From positions 1-6,189 of the forward strand of contig PMAK01000165.1 in the NCBI GenBank assembly GCA_003153655.1: DNA of 6,189 nucleotides, in the 5' to 3' direction. The DNA is from Phycisphaerales bacterium (GTDB lineage Bacteria; Planctomycetota; Phycisphaerae; Tepidisphaerales; Tepidisphaeraceae). This document shows positions 1 to 4,106 of the stretch, piece by piece (position 1 is the stretch's first letter; each line of letters begins with the position of its first letter). Both the position numbers and the translations under genes were made by a program. The notes beneath the pieces were generated by a model. That model did not search any database and was not told the origin of the DNA. It saw only the letters and a program-made list of their open reading frames with translations.

Positions 1-853
1 ACCACTGGCGGCGCAGCTTGTTTAGTTGTCGCGTGGCGTCGGTCTTATCCATCGGAAGATAGCGGCCGATCCATCGGTACTCGATGGGCAGTTCGTTCAG
101 GCGGTCCAGCAGGCAAGGAAGCGTGCGGTTGACGTAGGCGCGTACCGAAACTGTCTTGAGGAAATGGCGACCGAGCCGGGGTGACAATCCGCCGGCCAGA
201 GGTCGGTCGGTAATCATTTCGTCGAGATAGAACGGAACATCCGGCACCGCGACGTTCAGCCGCCGATCCGAGATGCACGAATGCAGGTAGGTCAGCGTTT
301 CGCCATCGTCCAATGGATGGACTTCGGGCATGAACGACGCCATCAGATTTACGATCTGATCCACCTGCCCCAGGAAATGGTCGAAGTGGGCCCGGTAAGA
401 AACCCGCCCATCCACCTTGTTGTTGGGCCGGTCGATAAAGAAATCGCCCAGCCGCGTCATGCCTTCGGCCGGCGGCAGATAGGTAAAGGTAATGAAGCAC
501 TGGCTTTCAAAATGCACGGCATCCGCCGTGAACGAATCCCGCCGTTCCTGATCGACTAGCGCCGCGACCGGATTCGGAAAGTCGCTCGCCGGGTAGACGT
601 GTGCCAAACGTCTTGCCGCCTCGACATGCACGCACCAATGAGAACCGAGGCGACGGAGCACATTGTTCATTCGGGCGCGTGCGGCCACGAGTTCGTAAGG
701 GGTTGAACTATCCAGATCGGGGCCACGAAATGCGATGGTTTTCTGCAAGCTGCCATCTTTGTTGAGCATCACGCCGGGCGCGATGAGCGTCGCCCAGGGC
801 AGATGGTCAGCAAGACGCTGCGGATGTTTGCGATATTCGCCAAGGTTCCACAT
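1..853 (-). CDS. trbE: TrbE/VirB4-family conjugal transfer ATPase, N-terminal part (cut by window edge)
   Basis: VirB4/TrbE proteins are cytoplasmic-face ATPases that energise pilus assembly and substrate transfer in type IV secretion systems. The frame is open from the ATG at 853 to the left edge, giving 284 codons and no stop. The N-terminus has the family hallmark: residues 18-34 read LPWATLIAPGVMLNKDG, followed by FRGPDLDSSTP (42-52) and an RMNNVLRRLGSHW stretch (61-73), all typical of the TrbE N-terminal domain. The Walker A and B motifs normally lie well beyond residue 400, so they are outside the window and catalytic integrity cannot be judged. The start is supported by GGAG 8 nt upstream (862-865 on the plus strand). 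Its gap to trbD is 15 bp, so it is very likely co-transcribed with trbC and trbD. No frameshift is seen in the visible part. Identification rests on remembered family features, not on a search. Confidence 0.93.
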   Translation of the reverse strand, partial: MWNLGEYRKHPQRLADHLPWATLIAPGVMLNKDGSLQKTIAFRGPDLDSSTPYELVAARARMNNVLRRLGSHWCVHVEAARRLAHVYPASDFPNPVAALVDQERRDSFTADAVHFESQCFITFTYLPPAEGMTRLGDFFIDRPNNKVDGRVSYRAHFDHFLGQVDQIVNLMASFMPEVHPLDDGETLTYLHSCISDRRLNVAVPDVPFYLDEMITDRPLAGGLSPRLGRHFLKTVSVRAYVNRTLPCLLDRLNELPIEYRWIGRYLPMDKTDATRQLNKLRRQW

Positions 854-868
854 GAATGTCTCTCCGAT

Positions 869-1138
869 TCAGGAATCCAGATGCGTCGGCTGGCGGACAT
901 GACGCCGGAAGATGTCAAACCAGTGCGGGTCGCGTTTGCTCATTAGCACTGCCGTCATGTGCAGAGCCGCCCCCGCCGGGAATCCAAGCCACCACAGGTG
1001 CAGACCCATTCCGATGACTAAGGCGACCGTTCCATTGAGGATCGCGAATGTCCGCGGCGCGCCGCCCATGAGGATCGGTTGGGTCAGAGCCACATGGAGT
1101 GGCACTTCGTAGCCTTCGATTTCTTCAGGGCGCGTCAT
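869..1138 (-). CDS. trbD: TrbD/VirB3-like conjugal transfer membrane protein
   Basis: This is an 89-residue protein of VirB3/TrbD type, a small inner-membrane component that works with the VirB4-like ATPase in the mating-pair apparatus. The N-terminus EGYEVPLHVALTQPILMGGA (residues 8-27) is the typical family opening. A hydrophobic hairpin follows at about residues 31-66, with two membrane segments around FAILNGTVALVIGMGLHLWW and GFPAGAALHMTAVLM. The basic C-terminus contains the RDPHWFDIFRRH stretch common in this family. Length fits the usual 80-100 residues. I chose the start at 1138 because it leaves a normal family N-terminus. An in-frame ATG at 1168 would add ten residues (MPALRKVGAT) and place the gene only 8 bp after trbC; its AGG-containing upstream sequence is at least as good, so the true start is uncertain between the two. 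The gene lies between trbC and trbE in canonical order. Confidence 0.88.
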   Translation of the reverse strand: MTRPEEIEGYEVPLHVALTQPILMGGAPRTFAILNGTVALVIGMGLHLWWLGFPAGAALHMTAVLMSKRDPHWFDIFRRHVRQPTHLDS

Positions 1139-1176
1139 GGTTGCACCAACTTTCCGCAGAGCTGGCATACCGTTGC

Positions 1177-1524
1177 CTACCAACCAGCGCCGCCGTCGAA
1201 GCCGAAGAACGTCACGCCGAAGCTGGTGGCCGTGACCGCGATGGACACGCCCAGCAGCAGGCCGAGAATGCGCCGCAGCCCACCGCCTTCGCTGAACGCG
1301 AAACCAAATCCGATGACAACGATGGCCAGGATGCACAGCGCCTTTGCCACCGGGCCGGTGAAACTGGCCAGCACTTGGTTCAATGGACCTTCCCACGGGA
1401 GAGGCTGACCGCCATTGGCTGCCGCAGCTAAACTGGCACGAGGAATGCTCAGAAGTGTCAGCACACCCGCGATAGCAGGCGCGACAATCGAGCGTCGATA
1501 ACGAACGTGGGATCGACTGTTCAT
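1177..1524 (-). CDS. trbC: TrbC/VirB2-family conjugal pilin precursor
   Basis: This 115-residue protein has the architecture of a VirB2/TrbC pilin, the secreted subunit of the conjugative pilus. A basic N-terminus (residues 1-11, with four arginines) leads into a hydrophobic signal segment (about 12-33), with a likely signal peptidase site near ASLA-AAA (31-37). The mature part begins GGQPLPWEGPL (38-48), a typical TrbC feature. Two hydrophobic segments follow, about 58-77 (VAKALCILAIVVIGFGFAF) and 85-108, joined by a short glycine- and arginine-containing loop (SEGGGLRR). It ends GFDGGAGW. The start at 1524 is well supported by AAGGAGT 7 nt upstream. It is the first gene of the visible trb operon; normally trbB would precede it. 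TrbC of IncP elements is cyclised by TraF; whether that applies here cannot be seen. Confidence 0.92.
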   Translation of the reverse strand: MNSRSHVRYRRSIVAPAIAGVLTLLSIPRASLAAAANGGQPLPWEGPLNQVLASFTGPVAKALCILAIVVIGFGFAFSEGGGLRRILGLLLGVSIAVTATSFGVTFFGFDGGAGW

Positions 1525-1530
1525 AATTTG

Positions 1531-1537
1531 ACTCCTT
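1531..1537 (-). promoter_or_regulatory. Strong Shine-Dalgarno of trbC
   Basis: On the minus strand this reads AAGGAGT, with GGAG 7-8 nt before the trbC ATG at 1524. It fixes the trbC start and is the strongest ribosome-binding site in the visible trb cluster, which suits a pilin needed in large amounts. Confidence 0.8.
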
Positions 1538-1555
1538 GTTGGCCCACAACTCGTC

Positions 1556-1569
1556 GGATCACTTGATCC
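1556..1569. repeat. 14-bp dyad GGATCA-CT-TGATCC
   Basis: Two perfect 6-bp arms are separated by 2 bp, 32 bp upstream of the trbC start. It could be an operator or a small hairpin in the trbC leader. It is not the same sequence as the GGTAT dyad 18 bp further upstream. There is no direct evidence of function. Confidence 0.45.
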
Positions 1570-1586
1570 ATAACTATGTCATGGTT

Positions 1587-1601
1587 GGTATGGTCAATAC
1601 C
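1587..1601. promoter_or_regulatory. Candidate operator GGTAT-N5-ATACC upstream of trbC
   Basis: The sequence reads GGTAT-GGTCA-ATACC, a perfect dyad with 5-bp arms and a 5-bp spacer. The same arms and spacing occur upstream of the neighbouring ribbon-helix-helix gene at 2141-2155. On the minus strand the centre contains TTGACC, five of six matches to the sigma-70 -35 consensus and oriented towards trbC, although no good -10 follows at the normal distance. A repressor bound here would block such a promoter. The likely ligand is the ribbon-helix-helix protein encoded at 1862-2113; this is inferred from the shared site. Confidence 0.55.
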
Positions 1602-1822
1602 GTACACTTGCCTAACGAGGAAGTCAAGAAAAATGTTCGCGCTTTGTTTGGGTTGGCCTGGATGGTGCGGACTACGTTCAGGCGGGAGATGCGTTTGACA
1701 GCGGAATCAAAAGGGGGATTGGCCGGAGCGTAGCCGCACCTAAGTGCGTTCCAATGCCCCAATTTCGGCCTGAAATCTAGTCGCACATCTTTGAATTCGT
1801 TGGGGGAGGTGGTGGGAGTCAA

Positions 1823-1857
1823 TCTCGCAAATGCTCACTGCGGTTTGCGGGGCGAGA
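1823..1857 (-). other. Inverted repeat downstream of the ribbon-helix-helix gene, possible weak terminator
   Basis: TCTCGC (1823-1828) pairs with GCGAGA (1852-1857). Alternatively CGCAAA (1826-1831) pairs with TTTGCG (1844-1849) around a 12-nt loop. It begins 4 bp beyond the stop of the regulator gene, where a terminator might be, but no T-run follows on the minus strand. Transcription may simply continue into trbC. Confidence 0.25.
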
Positions 1858-1861
1858 GTGT

Positions 1862-2113
1862 CTATTCTTCGTCTCGCGCTCCGGAACCGATGCGCTCGCG
1901 ATGCTTGTGCGCCATTGCCGCGCGTTCGTCTCGGTTCGCATCCAGCCAATGCAGGATCAATGCCTCAATCACGCGCTTGGGGTTCGCCAGGTGCGTTGCA
2001 CAGTCGTCCTCAAATGCTTCAAATAGCTTGGTGTCGAAGCGGTAGGTCCGCTGGACCGTCTTGGGCTTGGGCTCCTGCTTTGACGCACTGCGGTTTGATC
2101 GGGCGTTGGCCAT
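1862..2113 (-). CDS. Ribbon-helix-helix (CopG-type) DNA-binding protein, probable regulator of the trb region
   Basis: This 83-residue basic protein has a ribbon-helix-helix pattern. A lysine-rich N-terminal arm (1-19) is followed by a beta strand QRTYRFD (21-27), helix 1 TKLFEAFEDDCATH (28-41), a turn LANPKR (42-47) and helix 2 VIEALILHWLDA (48-59), then a charged tail. Such proteins dimerise and insert the paired strands into the DNA major groove at short inverted or tandem repeats. The start at 2113 was chosen because the frame further upstream (to 2263) runs through AT-rich repeat DNA and adds 50 residues that do not look like protein from this family. No Shine-Dalgarno is visible before 2113. 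Small CopG-family genes are common just before the trb operon in Tn4371-like elements. Here an identical dyad lies upstream of this gene and of trbC, suggesting autoregulation and control of trb. An antitoxin role is possible, but no partner toxin gene adjoins it. Confidence 0.8.
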   Translation of the reverse strand: MANARSNRSASKQEPKPKTVQRTYRFDTKLFEAFEDDCATHLANPKRVIEALILHWLDANRDERAAMAHKHRERIGSGARDEE

Positions 2114-2121
2114 AATGAGGT

Positions 2122-2149
2122 ATTTTAGGTAAAATGCGATGGTATGCAA
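2122..2149 (-). promoter_or_regulatory. Possible promoter of the ribbon-helix-helix gene
   Basis: On the minus strand TTGCAT (2144-2149) and TAAAAT (2122-2127, five of six to the -10 consensus) are 16 bp apart. Transcription would start close to the ATG at 2113, so the mRNA would be leaderless or nearly so, which agrees with the missing Shine-Dalgarno. The -35 element lies inside the GGTAT-N5-ATACC dyad, as expected for autorepression. The -35 match is weak. Confidence 0.35.
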
Positions 2150-2184
2150 GATACCAAATGGTAAATTTGAAGTTATTTGGTAAA
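2128..2184. repeat. Cluster of three GGTAAA direct repeats
   Basis: GGTAAA occurs at 2128-2133, 2160-2165 and 2179-2184 in an AT-rich stretch, interleaved with the GGTAT/ATACC dyad. Successive starts are 32 and 19 bp apart. Ribbon-helix-helix proteins often bind several half-sites cooperatively, so these may be extra half-sites of the same operator. They may also affect the divergent abiE promoter. Confidence 0.45.
2141..2155. promoter_or_regulatory. Candidate operator GGTAT-N5-ATACC upstream of the ribbon-helix-helix gene
   Basis: The sequence reads GGTAT-GCAAG-ATACC, with the same arms and spacing as the site at 1587-1601. It lies 27 bp upstream of the regulator's start codon and overlaps its possible -35 element. 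The right arm is shared with a second, longer inverted pair, ATACCAAAT (2151-2159) and ATTTGGTAA (2175-2183), which differs at one position. Confidence 0.55.
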
Positions 2185-2232
2185 CATGGTCCCCTCGGGG
2201 GTAGGGTTGAAAAGTACCGGACTGGTTCACGA

Positions 2233-2288
2233 GTAGTGGCATGGAGTAAAATTCGCTGTACAATGTGCATGTAAATGCCGATAACTAC
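2233..2288. repeat. Imperfect inverted repeat around the abiE promoter, possible AbiEi operator
   Basis: GTAGTGGCAT (2233-2242) and ATGCC-GATA-ACTAC (2275-2288) are inverted copies apart from a 4-bp insertion in the right arm. They flank the proposed -10 hexamer. Characterised AbiEi antitoxins repress their own promoter by binding inverted repeats there, so this is a candidate site. The repeat is short and imperfect. Confidence 0.3.
2236..2264 (+). promoter_or_regulatory. Probable sigma-70-type promoter of abiEi-abiEii
   Basis: GTGGCA (2236-2241, four of six to the -35 consensus) and TACAAT (2259-2264, five of six to the -10 consensus) are separated by 17 bp. Transcription would start near 2271, leaving a leader of about 35 nt before the abiEi ATG. 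Confidence 0.5.
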
Positions 2289-2305
2289 AGACGGATGGTA
2301 CAGCA

Positions 2306-2944
2306 ATGCGAACGCCCACGCTTACTAAAACCCATAACGGCAGCATCGCAGAGCGGCAGATTGTGAAGCTGGTCCGACGCAAGGGCCTGCTCCGCGCCCG
2401 CGACCTACGGCCGCTTGCCATTCCCCGACGGCACCTGACCCGCCTAGTCGCGGAGGGCGTGCTGCTCCGGTCCGGTCGTGGAATCTATGCGCTCGCGGAT
2501 GCCGCCGCCAGCGAGCATCGGTCACTGGCCGAAGTCTGTGCGCGGGTTCCGGCCGGAGTGGTCTGTCTCCTTTCGGCGCTTCGCTTTCATAGCCTAACGA
2601 CACAAAACCCGTGGGAAGTCTGGCTGGCGATCACTCCTGCAAAGCGAAAGCCGCGTATCGACCATCCGCAGGTTCGCATCGCTCGATTCTCCGGATCGGC
2701 GTTTCACGAAGGCGTGGACCACCATCGCATCGAGGGGGTGGACGTCAAGGTTTATTCGCCGGCCAAGACCGTCGCCGACTGCTTCAAGTATCGCAACAAG
2801 ATCGGCATCGACATCGCCATTGAAGCACTCCGCGATGCCTGGGGCAAACGCGCGGTGACCGCCGACCAGCTCTGGCAGTATGCCAAAGTTTGTCGAGTCA
2901 CCAACGTCATGCGGCCCTACCTCGAAACTATTGCCCACACTTGA
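2306..2944 (+). CDS. abiEi: AbiEi-type antitoxin, winged-helix transcriptional regulator of a type IV toxin-antitoxin system
   Basis: This 212-residue protein matches the AbiEi antitoxin plan. An N-terminal winged-helix domain spans about residues 13-63: SIAERQIVKLVRRKG, then LLRARDLRPLAIPRRHLTRL as the recognition part, then the wing GVLLRSGRGIYAL. The larger C-terminal domain carries the family's LAEVCARVP...CLLSALRFHSLT segment (74-98), the strand-rich WEVWLAIT (103-110), and VKVYSPAKTVADCFKYRNKIG (147-167). In studied systems AbiEi neutralises AbiEii without stable contact and represses the operon by binding inverted repeats in its promoter. The start has only a weak GGA about 10 nt upstream, but translation from it gives a normal N-terminus. 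The toxin gene follows after 22 bp, so they form a bicistronic operon. The gene is intact, with no missing segment seen. Confidence 0.9.
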   Translation: MRTPTLTKTHNGSIAERQIVKLVRRKGLLRARDLRPLAIPRRHLTRLVAEGVLLRSGRGIYALADAAASEHRSLAEVCARVPAGVVCLLSALRFHSLTTQNPWEVWLAITPAKRKPRIDHPQVRIARFSGSAFHEGVDHHRIEGVDVKVYSPAKTVADCFKYRNKIGIDIAIEALRDAWGKRAVTADQLWQYAKVCRVTNVMRPYLETIAHT

Positions 2945-2966
2945 ACGCGCGAGATTAACGACTGGC

Positions 2967-3890
2967 ATGAAAAATCCACCGCATAACATCGCCGCTTCCG
3001 TTCGCCAGCGTCTTTTGAACCTCTCGAAAGCGTCGGGCGTCGATTACAACCAATTGCTGATCCGTTACGCCATCGAACGGCTGCTGTACCGTCTGAGTCG
3101 TTCCCGTCATCGCGAGAACTTCGTGCTCAAGGGGGCGATGCTCTTCGTGATTTGGGAGGGATCGCCGCATCGCCCGACTCAGGACGTGGACCTGTTGGGA
3201 TTTGGCGACCGCTCGCCCGATCGCATCGCCGGCGTGTTCCGCGAACTCTGCGAAACGTCCGTCGAAGACGATGGAATTACGTTTGACGCGAAGACGGTTC
3301 GAGCCGAGGAAATCCGCACGACCGACGAGTACGGCGGGGTCCGGGTGCGCTTCACGGCATCGCTTGGCGGCGCGGTCATCCGTGTCCAGGCGGATGTGGG
3401 ATTTGGCGACGCCATTACGCCGGCTTCGCCGGAATCGAACTATCCGACGTTGTTGCCAAACCAGCCAGCGCCGCACTTGCGCGTCTATCCGCGCGAAACC
3501 GTCGTTGCTGAAAAACTGGAGGCCATCGCCAAGCTCGGGATGCTCAACACACGGTTCAAGGATTATTATGACTTGCGGTATTTGGCGGAGCGTTTCGAGT
3601 TTGACGGTCCGGTGTTGGTCGAGGCAATCGCAGCGACGTTCGAGCGACGCGGCACGCTCTTGCCGACCGCGCTGCCCGCAGGTTTAAGTGCGGCTTTCGC
3701 GACTGACCCGGTGAAGCAGACGCAGTGGGCGGCATTCCGTCGTCGCCAGCCGGAGCAAACGCTACCGGACCTGTCCGACGTGGTCGCGGAAATCAACCGC
3801 TTCGTTCAGCCTCCGTTGCTGGCTGCTGGAGAACGACAGCCGTTCGCGCGCAAATGGAATGTCGCGCGCGGCTGGACGCAACTGGCTTGA
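2967..3890 (+). CDS. abiEii: AbiEii-type toxin, nucleotidyltransferase of a type IV toxin-antitoxin system
   Basis: This 307-residue protein belongs to the AbiEii/AbiGii nucleotidyltransferase toxins (DNA polymerase beta-like fold). Studied members cause growth arrest and abortive phage infection, and mycobacterial relatives (MenT) add nucleotides to tRNA acceptor ends; the target here is unknown. It opens with IAASVRQRLLNLSKASG (8-24) and RYAIERLLYRLSRS (33-46). FVLKGAMLF (52-60) and HRPTQDVDLLG (68-78) then form the nucleotide-binding and metal-binding core, with the acidic pair D73 and D75. ETVVAEKLEAIAKLG (177-191) and RFKDYYDLRYL (197-207) supply the later conserved motifs. All look intact, so the toxin is probably active. 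The ATG at 2967 was chosen because it gives the typical family start (MKN...IAASVR). An earlier in-frame ATG at 2880 would add 29 residues, overlap abiEi by 65 bp and encode an untypical N-terminus. The ribosome-binding site before 2967 is weak, so translation may be coupled to abiEi. Confidence 0.92.
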   Translation: MKNPPHNIAASVRQRLLNLSKASGVDYNQLLIRYAIERLLYRLSRSRHRENFVLKGAMLFVIWEGSPHRPTQDVDLLGFGDRSPDRIAGVFRELCETSVEDDGITFDAKTVRAEEIRTTDEYGGVRVRFTASLGGAVIRVQADVGFGDAITPASPESNYPTLLPNQPAPHLRVYPRETVVAEKLEAIAKLGMLNTRFKDYYDLRYLAERFEFDGPVLVEAIAATFERRGTLLPTALPAGLSAAFATDPVKQTQWAAFRRRQPEQTLPDLSDVVAEINRFVQPPLLAAGERQPFARKWNVARGWTQLA

Positions 3891-3956
3891 TACCGACAGT
3901 GCTTGTGCTCCCAAGTCCGGTCCAAATATGTTTCACTACCCGTCCGGCAGACCATC

Positions 3957-3982
3957 ACCGTGGCTTTGCCGAAAGCCGTGGT
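3957..3982 (+). terminator. Stem-loop after abiEii, possible weak terminator
   Basis: An 11-bp stem (3957-3967 with 3972-3982, including two G-U pairs) closes a GCCG tetraloop. Its core is GGCTTT/AAAGCC. It lies 66 bp beyond the abiEii stop, where a terminator would be sensible. The following sequence (CTGATAGAATTT) has no real U-tract, so termination would be weak, or the structure may serve as an operator overlapping the next promoter. Confidence 0.35.
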
Positions 3983-3992
3983 CTGATAGAAT
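3966..3992 (+). promoter_or_regulatory. Possible promoter for the large downstream gene
   Basis: TTGCCG (3966-3971, four of six) and TAGAAT (3987-3992, five of six) are 15 bp apart, a short spacing. The -35 element falls inside the stem-loop at 3957-3982. If used, transcription would begin near 3998 and could serve either the GTG at 4008 (barely any leader) or the ATG at 4107. Confidence 0.3.
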
Positions 3993-4096
3993 TTGGGTAG
4001 GACGTTCGTGCAGTCTGAACGCTTCGTGGAGGCCGACAACGGGCGGCAATTTAGCAAATCGGTCGACGGTTCCGGTGGGAGCTTACTTATCAGCGT

Positions 4097-4100
4097 AGGA
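4097..4100 (+). promoter_or_regulatory. Shine-Dalgarno supporting the ATG at 4107
   Basis: AGGA lies 6 nt before the ATG at 4107. A rival AGGA at 3999-4002 lies 5 nt before an in-frame GTG at 4008, which would lengthen the protein by 33 residues. The two sites are about equally good; the ATG is favoured by codon type and because the extension is glycine- and serine-rich with no visible structure. Confidence 0.5.
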
Positions 4101-4106
4101 TCTGGC

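Larger units (their letters stand above)
1525..1861. other. 337-bp region without a convincing gene, upstream of trbC
   Basis: No reading frame here has a plausible start, ribosome-binding site and family resemblance. An 82-codon minus-strand frame (1574-1822) would need a non-ATG start and has no recognisable motif. The stretch lies where trbB would be expected, but none of its translations shows Walker motifs or other VirB11 features. It holds the trbC Shine-Dalgarno (1531-1537), a 14-bp dyad GGATCA-CT-TGATCC (1556-1569), a GGTAT-N5-ATACC dyad with a TTGACC hexamer inside it (1587-1601), and an inverted repeat just after the ribbon-helix-helix gene (1823-1857). It therefore looks like a long leader and promoter region for the trb operon. 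I see nothing identifiable in 1602-1822. Confidence 0.6.

Noticed and set aside
45..500. A 151-codon minus-strand open frame
   Set aside because: It lies wholly inside trbE in another frame on the same strand; its composition is rich in R, G and P with no motif, while the trbE frame matches its family throughout.
1079..1431. Two overlapping plus-strand frames of about 110 codons
   Set aside because: They are antisense to trbC and trbD, which are well supported, and show no recognisable sequence.
1574..1822. An 82-codon minus-strand frame upstream of trbC, considered as a trbB remnant
   Set aside because: It needs a non-ATG start, has no Shine-Dalgarno and no VirB11 motif, and contains the putative operator.
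2019..2306. A 95-codon minus-strand frame and the upstream extension of the regulator to 2263
   Set aside because: Both run through AT-rich promoter and repeat DNA; the regulator's fold is complete from the ATG at 2113.
2880..2966. Longer N-terminus for abiEii from the ATG at 2880
   Set aside because: It overlaps the end of abiEi and adds residues unlike the family; the ATG at 2967 gives the usual start.
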